In this document: positions 1 through 14,339 of the stretch, piece by piece
How positions within the stretch are numbered: position 1 is the first letter of the stretch
Layout of the letters: every line of letters begins with the position of its first letter
Source: Thermocatellispora tengchongensis
Lineage (GTDB): Bacteria; Actinomycetota; Actinomycetes; Streptosporangiales; Streptosporangiaceae
Direction: 5' to 3'
Length of the DNA: 64,000 nt
NCBI RefSeq assembly: GCF_014202315.1
Contig: NZ_JACHGN010000025.1
Location: forward strand, 111,700 to 175,699
The notes under the pieces: generated by a model
Told to the model about the DNA's origin: nothing
Database searches by the model: none
What the model saw: only the letters and a program-made list of their open reading frames with translations
Translations under genes and position numbers: made by a program

Positions 1-96
1 GGGTGCGCGGCCCGGCGCGCCCGGGTCCGCGTCCAGGGTGTTCGCCGACGAAGCACAGCCCCCCGATGTCGTCATCACGGCACTCCCAGCGTCACG

Positions 97-162
97 GTTC
101 CAACATTTTCGAACCGAAATACCGTACGACGACGCCACCCGAGAGTTCAACTATTATCGAAC
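97..162 (+). promoter_or_regulatory. Twin GTTC-N10-GAAC dyads and -10 of the ArsR gene
   Basis: Two copies of the dyad GTTC-N10-GAAC lie at 97-114 and 145-162, 48 bp apart. TATTAT (152-157) sits inside the second copy and ends six bases before the GTG at 164, so it is a credible -10 for a leaderless mRNA. A bound repressor would cover the -10. Autoregulation by the adjacent ArsR protein is inferred. Confidence 0.55.
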
Positions 163-163
163 C

Positions 164-484
164 GTGCCTGGAGCCCGGGACCTACCGCACCCCGACGCCG
201 CGAGCCTGGTGCTGACCGACGTGCTGTTCGCGCTCAGCGACCCCTCGCGGCTGGCCCTCGTACGGCGGCTCGCGCAGGCCCCGCTGGAGGTGTCGGCGTG
301 CCACCCCACCGAGGGAAAGGTGCCGAAGTCGACGCTGTCGCACCACCTGAAGACCCTCCGCGAGGCCGGTGTGATCCGCAACGTCCCGGAGGGCCGGCAT
401 CGGTACGTGAGCCTGCGCAGAGAGGATCTGGACGACCGCTTCCCGGGCCTGCTGGACGCCGTCCTCCGCGCGACCGCGGACTAG
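164..484 (+). CDS. ArsR-family winged-helix transcriptional regulator
   Basis: A 106-residue winged-helix regulator. The family hallmarks are FALSDPSRLALVRRL near the N-terminus, the recognition-helix segment KSTLSHHLKTLREAG and the wing RHRYVSLR. No clear metal-binding cysteine pair (ELCVCDL type) is present, so a metal ligand cannot be claimed; helix alpha-5 could carry another sensor. The reading frame is open upstream to base 38, but GTG 164 is chosen because it begins just before the conserved fold and a -10 hexamer ends six bases upstream. The gene stands alone, and the next genes are on the other strand. Confidence 0.75.
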   Translation: MPGARDLPHPDAASLVLTDVLFALSDPSRLALVRRLAQAPLEVSACHPTEGKVPKSTLSHHLKTLREAGVIRNVPEGRHRYVSLRREDLDDRFPGLLDAVLRATAD

Positions 485-616
485 CCGAACAAGCACGTAC
501 GGCACCGCCGCCTGGCCGCCTCCTCGACCCCGCCTCCCGCTGCCCCACCTGCCGGGGACGCACGTAGCGGCGCCGCGCGTCGGCGCATGGGCCGGCCCGG
601 AAGGACAGCGGGGCAG

Positions 617-1342
617 TCAGGGAGTTTCGGCGATGGGCTGCCGGTACCTCAGCTCGTGGAGATGTCCTCCCTTGATCAGGATCGACGCCTCCACCGGACG
701 CCGGCTGTCGGAGTACACCACCCGGAACTGACGCAGAATCGGCACGTCGTCCGGCAGTTCCAGCCCTTCCTGCTCCTCCGTGGTCGGCTGCCGGACCGAG
801 ATCCGGTCCTCGAACTCCCGTTGCGGGAACCCGAGATCGGCCAGGGCCTGAGGGGCACCGCCGGGGATCTTGGCGCGGCGGGTGAGCGGACTCCCCTGGG
901 CGATCTCCAGAGGGTAGTACGACCACGACAGTTCCAGCGGATCGCCGTCGCTGAGCAGCAGGCGCCGCCGCAGGATCGCCCTTCCGCCCTCGTCCAGCTC
1001 AAGCGCGCGGGCGATGTCGGCAGGAGGCTCGCATTCGGCCACGTCGAGCAGCCGGTACGCGTACCCGCGCGGTGAGGGAGCCAAGTATGCGGCGGCCTCG
1101 ACCACGACGGGCGCCCTGTCGCGGACGTAGACGCCCTTGCCCGGGTGGCCGTAGACGAATCCCTCGTCCTTCAACAGGGACAGAGCGCGCTGGACGGTGG
1201 CCCCCGCCGCCGCATGACGCTCGGCGAGCTGCGGAGTCGAGGGGAGCCGCGTTCCCGGTGTCAACCGTCCCGACATGATCTGCGCCCTGAGCTCGGCCGC
1301 TATCTGCTGGTGCCGGGGCCGCCCATCCGTGTGCCTGGCCAC
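617..1342 (-). CDS. GntR/HutC-family regulator with UTRA domain
   Basis: This 241-residue protein has a GntR winged helix (about residues 8-75; PSTPQLAERHAAAGATVQRA is the helix-turn-helix) followed by a UTRA ligand-binding domain (about 95-235; AILRRRLLLSDGDPLELSWS and the final SRRPVEASILI). UTRA domains of the HutC subfamily bind small metabolites and release the N-terminal domain from DNA. The GTG start has GGAG eight bases upstream. The gene lies 13 bp behind a UTRA-only gene on the same strand, so the two are probably cotranscribed. The ligand is unknown. Confidence 0.85.
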   Translation of the reverse strand: MARHTDGRPRHQQIAAELRAQIMSGRLTPGTRLPSTPQLAERHAAAGATVQRALSLLKDEGFVYGHPGKGVYVRDRAPVVVEAAAYLAPSPRGYAYRLLDVAECEPPADIARALELDEGGRAILRRRLLLSDGDPLELSWSYYPLEIAQGSPLTRRAKIPGGAPQALADLGFPQREFEDRISVRQPTTEEQEGLELPDDVPILRQFRVVYSDSRRPVEASILIKGGHLHELRYRQPIAETP

Positions 1343-1355
1343 TTCGGTCTCCGGA

Positions 1356-1898
1356 TCACAGGTCGAGCGCGTAGCGCAGGTGCCGGCTCTCGGTGTTCAT
1401 GGTCATCACGCTCGCCTCTATCGGTGTGCCGTCGTCCGCCGTCATGAGGCGGAACAGGACCAGTACGTACTCATGCTCGCGGAGGCGCAGGAGCCGGCGC
1501 TCCTCGTCGGTGGCAGGGCGAGCTGAGACGTCCTCCTCCACGTGGCGCGGCGCGTGGCCGAGTTCGCCGAGCAACGTGATCGCGCCACCGCGGATCTTCC
1601 TGTACTCCGCCAGCGGTGTCCCGCGCGCTATCCATCCCGGATAGTACGAGTCCGCCAGCTCGACCGGGTGCCCGTCGAGCAGGATCACGCGCCGCCGCAC
1701 GACGACGCTTTCGCCCGCGGCCACCCCCAGGGCACCCGCCACCTCTGCGGGTGGCGCGACCTCGCCCACCTCGCGGAGTTCCTGCGTACCGGCCTTCCCC
1801 TGCGCTGCCGCCTCCTCGGCCCACGCCTCCTGCCGCCCCGCCCGCCGGGGACGCACGTACGCCGTGGAAACGCTCACCCACCTGCCCTGACCATCCAT
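1356..1898 (-). CDS. UTRA-domain protein lacking a DNA-binding domain
   Basis: A 180-residue protein whose residues about 40-180 form a UTRA domain (ESVVVRRRVILLDGHPVELA, DSYYPGWIARGTPLAEYRKI, TPIEASVMTMN). The N-terminal 40 residues are short, charged and contain no winged helix, so it is GntR-like without the GntR domain. ATG 1898 has a strong ribosome site (GAGGGGGAAG). It precedes an HTH-UTRA gene and is divergent from an ATPase gene. It may sense a ligand and act by protein-protein contact, for example through its neighbour; that role is inference. Confidence 0.75.
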   Translation of the reverse strand: MDGQGRWVSVSTAYVRPRRAGRQEAWAEEAAAQGKAGTQELREVGEVAPPAEVAGALGVAAGESVVVRRRVILLDGHPVELADSYYPGWIARGTPLAEYRKIRGGAITLLGELGHAPRHVEEDVSARPATDEERRLLRLREHEYVLVLFRLMTADDGTPIEASVMTMNTESRHLRYALDL

Positions 1899-1940
1899 GC
1901 TTCCCCCTCACCGCAAACGCCACCTTACCGGACAAGCAGC

Positions 1941-2006
1941 ATGGTTGCGATCAAGAGCGATTCCTCGAATCCCTTACTGCTTTATCGAAATCGCAGTATG
2001 GTTGCG
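1941..2006. promoter_or_regulatory. Divergent promoter region with dyads and a direct repeat
   Basis: Between the UTRA-only gene and the ATPase gene are the dyads GATTC-CTC-GAATC (1959-1971) and TACTGC-N12-GCAGTA (1975-1998), plus the direct repeat ATGGTTGCG (1941-1949 and 1998-2006). They are candidate operators for the flanking HTH-UTRA regulator. No coding sequence is evident here. Confidence 0.4.
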
Positions 2007-2068
2007 GCCGTCTCCCTACCCCGCGCGGCACGCGCGAAGCGGGCCGCGCCTCCCGAGAGGTGGTCGTC

Positions 2069-2467
2069 ATGCCGGTGACCGTGAGCACGTGCGTCCTGGA
2101 CGGCACGCCATCAGCGCCACACGCCTGCCGCGCCTTCGTCTCGACGGCGCTCGCCGCCCATCCCCGTCTCGACGATCTCGCCCTCATCGCCTCGGAACTG
2201 GTCGCCAACTCCGTACGCCACTCCTTCTCCAGGCTTCCGGGCGGCCGGGTGAGCGTGCGGGTCATCGAAGGGGCCGGCTGCGACGGTACGGCCTTCGCCG
2301 GGGTGAAGGTCACCGACGACGGCTCCAGCACCCGCCCTCTCGTCAGGCGGCGGGTGGAACTGTCGGAGTCCGGCTACGGACTGGCCCTGGTCGCCGCGCT
2401 GGCGGACCGGTGGGGCCACTACTCGGTGGACAACAAGAGGACGGTATGGGCCGCTGTGAGGACTTGA
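2069..2467 (+). CDS. Anti-sigma-type histidine-kinase-like ATPase
   Basis: A stand-alone GHKL ATPase domain of 132 residues. ELVANSVRHS is the N-box, VTDDGSS the G1 box and SGYGLALVAALADRWG the G2 region. Such single-domain proteins in actinobacteria include RsbW/SpoIIAB-type anti-sigma kinases and ATPases paired with Bld or Wbl-type regulators. ATG 2069 is preferred over upstream in-frame codons because GAGAGG lies eight bases before it and the conserved fold begins soon after. No antagonist or sigma gene is adjacent; the divergent neighbours are UTRA proteins. Confidence 0.8.
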   Translation: MPVTVSTCVLDGTPSAPHACRAFVSTALAAHPRLDDLALIASELVANSVRHSFSRLPGGRVSVRVIEGAGCDGTAFAGVKVTDDGSSTRPLVRRRVELSESGYGLALVAALADRWGHYSVDNKRTVWAAVRT

Positions 2468-3058
2468 GCCCGGGAGCACGTACGGACACCCGGGATGGCG
2501 GCGAGTCCGCGTCACCGGCAGACATGGGCAGTCCGCGCGTGCGGTATGCAAGGCCATCTGTCCGGCCCGTCACGGGCTTCCGAGAAGAGCGGTCTGTCCG
2601 CAGGTGGTGAGGTGGGTCCGTCACAGGCGGTGGGGCGCTGTATCGCGGGTGGCGGGGCGGACCGCCACGAGTGGCGGAGTGGATCCGCCACGCGCGGGGG
2701 CGCTGTGTCGCGGATGGGGGGCTGTGTCGCGGGTGGGGGCTGTGTCGCGGACGACAGGGCAGTAGCGCACTGTCGTGGGCAACGGGGCGGGGGTTCGGCG
2801 CTGCCATACGCCGATCGCCGCGGCGCGGAAGGCGGTCCTGAGGGTGCGGCGGGACCTCGGCCACGGCGGTGTTGAGGGGCCCGCCCGGTAGGGCGGGGGG
2901 TGGCGGGTGGGTCAGCCGCCCGCACCGATGCGCGGCCGCGCGAGGACACGCGGGTGTTGGCATGGCTTCACGGGGTTTCGGTTCGGCTTCTGGGGGGCGC
3001 GTGGGGCGCGGTTGGCGGTTAGGGTGGGGGTGCTTGAGTCTTGGTGATAGGAGCGGCG
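2468..3058. other. Non-coding G-rich stretch with hairpins and imperfect repeats
   Basis: I see no supportable gene in these 591 bases. Two consecutive 7-bp hairpins (GTGGCGG/CCGCCAC at 2649-2668 and 2671-2691) are followed by GCTGTGTCGCGG at 2702, 2721 and 2739, with a variant at 2636. The long open frames crossing it have repeat-driven composition and no fold or ribosome site. It may hold a terminator for the ATPase gene or a structured RNA. Confidence 0.5.
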
Positions 3059-3385
3059 ATGCTGGGCATCCATTCTGCGCTGGACCTGATCTTCTGGCTG
3101 CTCGCCATCGGGGCGTTCGCCATGTCGGCGTTCGCGTTCGTGCACGCGCTCCGCACTCCGGCGCGCGCCTTCGCGGTGACCGGGAAGCAGACCAAGAAGC
3201 TGTGGACGATCATTCTGGGGTTCGCGGTGCTCTTCTCCTTCGCCGCGGCCGTGCAGTATCTTTCGGTGATCGGAATCTTCACGATCGCCTCGGTCATCGC
3301 GTCAGGCATCTACCTGGCCGACGTGCGGCCGGCGGTGAAGGAGATCGGTAAGGGCGGCAACTCCGGTCCCTACGGTCCCTGGTAA
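3059..3385 (+). CDS. DUF2516-family membrane protein
   Basis: A 108-residue protein with about three hydrophobic helices (LDLIFWLLAIGAFAMSAFAF, IILGFAVLFSFAAAV and IGIFTIASVIASGIYLAD), then the basic/Gly tail PAVKEIGKGGNSGPYGPW. This matches the actinobacterial DUF2516 family of small inner-membrane proteins of unknown function. ATG 3059 follows TAGGAG with five-base spacing; an upstream TTG at 3041 is less likely. It stands alone ahead of the celR-type gene, and the intergenic stretch after it contains that gene's promoter. Confidence 0.8.
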   Translation: MLGIHSALDLIFWLLAIGAFAMSAFAFVHALRTPARAFAVTGKQTKKLWTIILGFAVLFSFAAAVQYLSVIGIFTIASVIASGIYLADVRPAVKEIGKGGNSGPYGPW

Positions 3386-3462
3386 TCGCCACTGTCACCT
3401 GCGGAAACAGTTATGTGCTGACCGATTTGACGGATCACGTGGTGATTTTTCGGAAACATCTG

Positions 3463-3505
3463 TTGACACTTACGAAACAATGATACGTTTCTGGGAGCGC
3501 TCCCA
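3463..3505 (+). promoter_or_regulatory. Promoter of the LacI gene with a CelR-type operator
   Basis: TTGACA at 3463-3468 and an imperfect -10 around 3484-3489 precede the perfect palindrome TGGGAGCGCTCCCA at 3492-3505. This 14-mer is the known Thermobifida CelR operator. Its position just downstream of the -10 suggests autorepression by the adjacent LacI protein. Confidence 0.75.
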
Positions 3506-3535
3506 CCTGCGCGCGTAATCGGTGCGGAGGAGACA

Positions 3536-4526
3536 ATGGACGATCTGCCCACCCTCGCTCAGGTCGCCGCCGCAGCCGGCGTTTCCCCAGCAACGGCGTC
3601 ACGCGTACTCACGGGATCGGTGCGGGTGAGCACCTCCACCCGCCGTCAGGTACATGACGCGATGTCCCGCCTGGGGTACGTACGGCGGCGAGCCCCGCGA
3701 GGAGTGTCGGCCCGGCGCAGCGATCAGCTCATCGCGGCCGTGGTCTGCGAGTCACCCCAACGCCTGTTCACCGAGCCGTTCTACGCCCGGCTGCTCGCCG
3801 CGGCGGACGACACCCTGGCCGGGCACGGCGTGCCTATGATGATCATGACGGCAACGCCCAACACGTCCACGATCACCGCGCCACCGCTGGTCGCGGGAAC
3901 AGTGGACGGCATCCTGCTCATCGGGGCCCGCGAACGGCATCCGCTGATGGTGACGCTCGCCGCCTCCGGCGTGCCGATCCGCAGCATCGGCCGGCTGCCC
4001 GACGGCCTGGAGATGCCGTACGTGGACATGGACAACCGCGACGGCGGGCGCCAGGCCGCCGAGCATCTGCTGCTCGCCGGGCGCAGGGCCATCGCCGCCA
4101 TCGGCGGGCCACCGGGCCTGCCGGGCGCGTGCGACCGGCTGGAGGGCTTCCTGCAAACGCTCGCCAAGGCCGGGATGACGAACGTGCCGGTGGCGTACGG
4201 CGACTTCACCCACGCCTCGGGCGGGCACGCCATGCAGTGGCTGCTCGGCCGGATACCGCACCTCGACGCGGTGTTCGCCGGGTCGGACACCATGGCCGCC
4301 GCCGCGATCCAGACACTCAAGCGGGCGGGCCGCCGCGTGCCCGACGACGTGGCCGTGATCGGGTACGACGACGCCCCCATCGCCCGCCACACCAACCCGC
4401 CGCTGACCACGATCAGGCAGCCGATCGAGGAGCTCACCTCCGTCGCCGTACGCCTGCTGCTGATGGCCACCGCGACGGGCGAGACTCCTGCCAACAACCC
4501 GATTCTGCCCACAGAGCTGGTGATCC

Positions 4527-4540
<14 letters not shown>
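3536..4540 (+). CDS. celR: LacI-family cellulose-utilisation repressor (CelR/CebR-like)
   Basis: This 334-residue LacI repressor has an N-terminal helix-turn-helix and hinge (residues about 4-60; TLAQVAAAAGVSPATASRVL) and a periplasmic-binding-protein-like effector domain. In the characterised relatives CelR and CebR, cello-oligosaccharides release the protein from TGGGAGCGCTCCCA. That palindrome occurs in its own promoter and twice at the GH48 start, which fits local control of cellulases. GGAGGA precedes ATG 3536. The 3' end overlaps the start of the kinase gene by 14 bases, suggesting translational coupling. Confidence 0.85.
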
Positions 4541-7680
<3,140 letters not shown>

Positions 7681-7691
7681 GCACTCCCCAC

Positions 7692-7724
7692 CGTACGGCC
7701 CCCGCCCCCGCCGGGGGCCGTACG
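7692..7724 (+). terminator. Rho-independent-like terminator after the GH5 gene
   Basis: CGTACGGCCCCC (7692-7703) pairs perfectly with GGGGGCCGTACG (7713-7724) across a nine-base loop. There is no T-tract, as is common in actinobacteria. Confidence 0.75.
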
Positions 7725-7750
7725 CATGCGGGCCCCCGCCCGGGGCGGGG

Positions 7751-7763
7751 CTGAAAGTTTCAG
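7751..7763. promoter_or_regulatory. Palindrome CTGAAAGTTTCAG upstream of the GH48 gene
   Basis: An identical 13-bp palindrome to that before the GH5 gene, placed 182 bases before the GH48 start and 85 bases before the CelR-type box. The GH48 gene thus appears to carry two different operator classes. Confidence 0.6.
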
Positions 7764-7847
7764 TTGCACGGGACGGAAAGACGCAGGCGGCGTCATCGGG
7801 GCGTAACGCGTCATTGACACGGTCGCAACGGTGACGCCAGATTTCGA

Positions 7848-7861
7848 TGGGAGCGCTCCCA
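7848..7861. promoter_or_regulatory. CelR-type operator TGGGAGCGCTCCCA
   Basis: A perfect copy of the 14-bp box found before the LacI gene, lying 72 bases upstream of the GH48 ATG. It is the expected site of repression by the CelR-like protein. Confidence 0.8.
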
Positions 7862-7932
7862 TCCTATTCCTTCTCCATCGGCCCTCAGATTCGGTACTTC
7901 GTACCGAGAGATCCCCCCGGAGGACCTTTCTC

Positions 7933-10884
7933 ATGTATCGAGCACCCCTGAAAGCGGGAGCGCTCCCACGCCCGCGGGCGAGACGGCGCGTCGCGCTGGC
8001 CGCGGTCGCCGCCCTGGCCGCGGGTACGTTGACCGCCCTGGCGCCGACCGCCGCCCAGGCGGCGGTGGCGTGCACCGTCGACTACCAGGCGAACGACTGG
8101 GGCACCGGCTTCACGGCCACCGTGAAGATCACCAACAACGGTGACCCGATCAACGGGTGGACCCTCGGGTTCGCCTTCCCGGGCAACCAGAGAATCAGCC
8201 ACGGGTGGAGCGCGACCTGGACCCAGTCGGGCGCGAACGTCACCGCCAGGAGCTACGACTGGAACGGCAACCTGGCGACCGGGCAGTCCACCAGCATCGG
8301 CTTCAACGCCTCCTACAGCGGCACCAACGCCAAGCCCACGGCGTTCACCATAAACGGCACGGCCTGCAACGGCGGCGACCCGGTCAACCAGGCGCCCACC
8401 GTCTCGCTGGACAGCCCCGATGCCGGCGCCACCTTCACCGCCCCGGCGACCGTGAGCATGGAGGCGACGGCCTCCGACAGCGACGGGAGCGTGACCAAGG
8501 TCGAGTTCCTGAACGGGTCCACCGTCGTGGGGACCGACACCAGCGCGCCGTACACCTTCGACTGGACGAACGTCGCGGCCGGGTCGTACTCGCTCAGCGC
8601 GCGGGCCACCGACAACCTGGGCGCGACCAAGACCTCCGACCCGGTCGGGATCACGGTGAGCGCGAGTTCCGAGCCCGCGGTGGTCGTCTCGCCGGCCACG
8701 ATCACGGTGGCCGAGGGCGGGGAGGCGACGTTCGGGGTGAAGCTGTCGCGGCAGCCCTCCGGGAACGTCACCGTGACCACCGCCAGGACCTCCGGCGACA
8801 CCGACCTGAGCGTCGAGGGCGGCGGGTCGCTGACGTTCACCTCGTCCAACTGGAACACCGCGCAGAACGTCACGATCGGCGCGGCCGAGGACGCCGACGA
8901 GACCGGCGGCAGCGCCGAGTTCACCGCCACCGCGACCGGGCACACCCCGGCGAAGGTCACCGCCACCGAGGCGGACAACGACCTGGGCACCGGCGACGGC
9001 GAGTACACCCAGCGCTTCCTCACGATGTACAACAAGCTGAAGGACCCGGCCAACGGGTACTTCTCCCCGCAGGGCGTGCCCTACCACTCCATCGAGACCC
9101 TGATGGTGGAGGCGCCCGACCACGGGCACGAGACCACGTCCGAGGCCTACAGCTACTACCTGTGGCTGGAGGCGGTGTACGGACGGGTGACCGGCGACTG
9201 GTCGAAGTTCAACGACGCGTGGGCCTCGATGGAGAGGTACATCATCCCGGCCACCGCCGACCAGCCGACCAACAGCTTCTACAACCCCAGCAAGCCGGCG
9301 ACGTACGCGGGTGAGTGGGACGACATCAAGCAGTACCCGTCCAAGCTGGACACCAGCGTGACCGTGGGCGTGGACCCGATCGCCAACGAGCTGAAGACCG
9401 CCTACGGCACCAGCGACATCTACGGCATGCACTGGCTGCTGGACGTGGACAACACCTACGGCTTCGGCCGCTGCGGCGACGGCACCACCAAGCCCGCCTA
9501 CATCAACACCTACCAGCGCGGGCCCGAGGAGTCGGTGTTCGAGACCGTGCCGCAGCCGTCCTGCGACACCTTCGCGCACGGCGGCAGGAACGGCTTCCTC
9601 GACCTGTTCACCGGCGACAGCTCCTACGCCAAGCAGTGGAAGTACACCAACGCCCCCGACGCGGACGCCCGCGCGGTGCAGGTGGCGTACTGGGCGCACA
9701 CCTGGGCCACCGAGCAGGGCAAGGCGTCGCAGATCTCGACCACCGTGTCCAAGGCCGCGAAGATGGGCGACTACCTGCGCTACGCGATGTACGACAAGTA
9801 CTTCAAGAAGCAGGGTTGCACCAGCACCTCCTGCCCGGCGGGCACCGGCAAGGACAGCGCGTCGTACCTGCTGAGCTGGTACTACGCCTGGGGCGGCGCG
9901 CTGGACAGCTCGGCGGGCTGGGCCTGGCGGATCGGGTCGAGCCACAACCACTCCGGCTACCAGAACCCGATGGCGGCCTGGGTGCTGTCCAACGTGGACG
10001 CGCTCAAGCCCAAGGGCACCACGGCGGTCCAGGACTGGAGCACCAGCCTGAAGCGGCAGCTTGAGTTCTACCGCTGGCTGCAGTCGGCCGAGGGCGCCAT
10101 CGCCGGCGGCGCGACCAACAGTTGGCAGGGCCACTACGCCACCCCGCCGTCGAACCTGCCGACGTTCTACGGCATGACCTACGACTGGCAGCCCGTCTAC
10201 CACGACCCGCCGTCCAACCAGTGGTTCGGCTTCCAGGCGTGGACGATGGAGCGGGTGGCGGAGCTCTACTACGCCACCGGCAACACCGACGCCAAGGTGG
10301 TGCTGGACAAGTGGGTCAAGTGGGCCACCGACAACACCACGATCAACGCCGACGGGACGTACCGCATCCCCTCGACGCTGGTGTGGAGCGGCCAGCCCGA
10401 CACCTGGAACCCGGCCAACCCGGGCGCCAACGCGAACCTGCACGTCACGATCCGCGACTACACCACCGACGTGGGCGTGGCCGGCTCGTACGCCAAGGTG
10501 CTGATGTACTACGCGGCCAGGTCGGGCGACACCGAGGCCAGGGACATCGCCAAGGCGCTGCTCGACGGCATGTGGGAGAACCACCAGGACGCCAAGGGCG
10601 TCTCGGTGCCGGAGACGAAGGCCGACTACAACCGGCTCGACGACCCGATCTACATCCCCGCCGGGTGGACCGGGAAGATGCCGAACGGCGACACCATCGA
10701 CTCCAACTCCACCTTCATCTCCATCCGGTCCTTCTACAAGAGGGACCCGGACTGGCCGAAGGTGCAGAGCTACCTGGACGGCACGGGCCCCGCGCCGACC
10801 TTCAACTACCACCGCTTCTGGGCCCAGGTGGACGTGGCGGTGGCGCTCGCGGAGTACGGACGCCTGTTCCCCTCCTCCGAGTGA
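7933..10884 (+). CDS. Secreted GH48 cellobiohydrolase with N-terminal CBM2
   Basis: A reducing-end processive exocellulase, 983 residues. The order is signal peptide (1 to about 43), Cys-bounded CBM2 (about 46-145), an Ig/PKD-like domain (about 153-246), a Calx-beta-like sandwich (about 251-353) and a GH48 catalytic domain (about 358-983). The catalytic motif is [19 protein letters not shown] (E400/E404 region). ATG 7933 has GGAGG upstream. An additional CelR-like box lies within the first codons. The GH9 gene follows after 107 bases without an obvious terminator, so the two may be cotranscribed to give synergistic exo/endo activity. Confidence 0.95.
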   Translation: MYRAPLKAGALPRPRARRRVALAAVAALAAGTLTALAPTAAQAAVACTVDYQANDWGTGFTATVKITNNGDPINGWTLGFAFPGNQRISHGWSATWTQSGANVTARSYDWNGNLATGQSTSIGFNASYSGTNAKPTAFTINGTACNGGDPVNQAPTVSLDSPDAGATFTAPATVSMEATASDSDGSVTKVEFLNGSTVVGTDTSAPYTFDWTNVAAGSYSLSARATDNLGATKTSDPVGITVSASSEPAVVVSPATITVAEGGEATFGVKLSRQPSGNVTVTTARTSGDTDLSVEGGGSLTFTSSNWNTAQNVTIGAAEDADETGGSAEFTATATGHTPAKVTATEADNDLGTGDGEYTQRFLTMYNKLKDPANGYFSPQGVPYHSIETLMVEAPDHGHETTSEAYSYYLWLEAVYGRVTGDWSKFNDAWASMERYIIPATADQPTNSFYNPSKPATYAGEWDDIKQYPSKLDTSVTVGVDPIANELKTAYGTSDIYGMHWLLDVDNTYGFGRCGDGTTKPAYINTYQRGPEESVFETVPQPSCDTFAHGGRNGFLDLFTGDSSYAKQWKYTNAPDADARAVQVAYWAHTWATEQGKASQISTTVSKAAKMGDYLRYAMYDKYFKKQGCTSTSCPAGTGKDSASYLLSWYYAWGGALDSSAGWAWRIGSSHNHSGYQNPMAAWVLSNVDALKPKGTTAVQDWSTSLKRQLEFYRWLQSAEGAIAGGATNSWQGHYATPPSNLPTFYGMTYDWQPVYHDPPSNQWFGFQAWTMERVAELYYATGNTDAKVVLDKWVKWATDNTTINADGTYRIPSTLVWSGQPDTWNPANPGANANLHVTIRDYTTDVGVAGSYAKVLMYYAARSGDTEARDIAKALLDGMWENHQDAKGVSVPETKADYNRLDDPIYIPAGWTGKMPNGDTIDSNSTFISIRSFYKRDPDWPKVQSYLDGTGPAPTFNYHRFWAQVDVAVALAEYGRLFPSSE
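7955..7968. promoter_or_regulatory. Second CelR-type box inside the GH48 coding start
   Basis: CGGGAGCGCTCCCA differs from the consensus only at the first base and occupies codons about 8-12. Its centre is 107 bp from the upstream box, close to ten helical turns, so a repressor-mediated DNA loop or a roadblock is plausible. Confidence 0.55.
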
Positions 10885-10916
10885 TCTGATCTCCCGGGGC
10901 GCGGCGGCATCCCTGA

Positions 10917-13505
<2,589 letters not shown>

Positions 13506-13522
13506 GGCGCCGCCCCCGAACC

Positions 13523-13558
13523 GCCGGCCGGGCGTCGCGGACCCCTCGCCCGGCCGGC
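13523..13558. terminator. Bidirectional terminator between GH9 and SGNH genes
   Basis: GCCGGCCGGGCG (13523-13534) pairs perfectly with CGCCCGGCCGGC (13547-13558). It separates the convergent GH9 and lipoprotein genes. Confidence 0.75.
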
Positions 13559-13590
13559 CCCTATTTCCAGCCCGCCCGTTTCGGCCGGTT

Positions 13591-14310
13591 TCAGTCGGCG
13601 CTGCCGCCCAGCGCGGTGACCAGCCAGTTGGCCAGGTGCGCGTGGCCGCTGTGGGTGGGGTGCACGCCGTCGGGCAGCACCGAGGTCTTGACCGGCCCGG
13701 CCACCATCGGCTGGGCGAGCGGGTCGAGGAAGGTCGCCTTCGACTTCTCCGCCGCCGCCGCGATGGCGTCGCGCACGTCGTACGCCCAGTCGGGCGCGCG
13801 CCGCAGCCAGATCGGCCCGACCACCACGATCCGGGTACGCGGCCAGGTCGCGCGGACCGCGGCGATGGTCCTGGACGCCGCGTCGTGCACGCGTTCGGGC
13901 GTGACCCGGCGGTCGTTGTGCCCGCCGGACAGGATCACCATGTCGGGGGCGGGCCGCCAGGACAGCTCCCGCTCGAACGACTCGCGGAAGTCGCGGCCCA
14001 CCCGGCCCTTGTTGACGAAGCCGGTGCCCCCGGCCCCGGCCGTGATGAGCTGCCAGCCGAGCCGCTTGGCGGCCAGCGCGGCGTAGGTCTCCCAGCGCGG
14101 CACCGGCCCGGAGCCGACGGTGAAGCTGTCGCCGACGATCATCACGACCGGCGCGGGGCCCGGGTCGGCGGCGGGCCGGTCGGCCTGCGGGGTCTTGGTG
14201 CCGGACGGCCCGGCCGTGCACCCGGACAGGCCGGTAATGGCACAACAAATCGCCAAAATGGGCCCGATCGCGCTCGTCAGGGCGCGATGCGCTCGCAATC
14301 CGCCGCGCAT
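13591..14310 (-). CDS. SGNH/GDSL-family hydrolase lipoprotein
   Basis: A 239-residue exported esterase or lipase-like protein. The N-terminus is hydrophobic and ends in the lipobox-like LSGC, then a Pro/Ala-rich spacer. SGNH blocks are VGDSFTVGSG (catalytic Ser), AGAGGTGF, LSGGHND and DGVHPTHSGH (Asp/His). ATG 14310 has GAGGT five bases upstream; GTG 14316 is the alternative. It is convergent with the GH9 gene, and a deacetylase role on plant polysaccharide is possible but not shown by sequence. Confidence 0.85.
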   Translation of the reverse strand: MRGGLRAHRALTSAIGPILAICCAITGLSGCTAGPSGTKTPQADRPAADPGPAPVVMIVGDSFTVGSGPVPRWETYAALAAKRLGWQLITAGAGGTGFVNKGRVGRDFRESFERELSWRPAPDMVILSGGHNDRRVTPERVHDAASRTIAAVRATWPRTRIVVVGPIWLRRAPDWAYDVRDAIAAAAEKSKATFLDPLAQPMVAGPVKTSVLPDGVHPTHSGHAHLANWLVTALGGSAD

Positions 14311-14339
14311 GTACACCTCGCGAGCTCTAGGCTGCCGAC

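Noticed and set aside
2636..2750. Possible CRISPR-like repeats
   Set aside because: Units are 12 bases with 6-7 base gaps and differ in sequence; there are no uniform spacers and no cas genes.
2343..2963. A 206-codon minus-strand ORF across the G-rich stretch
   Set aside because: It is repeat-driven Pro/Arg/His-rich sequence with no ribosome site and overlaps the ATPase gene.
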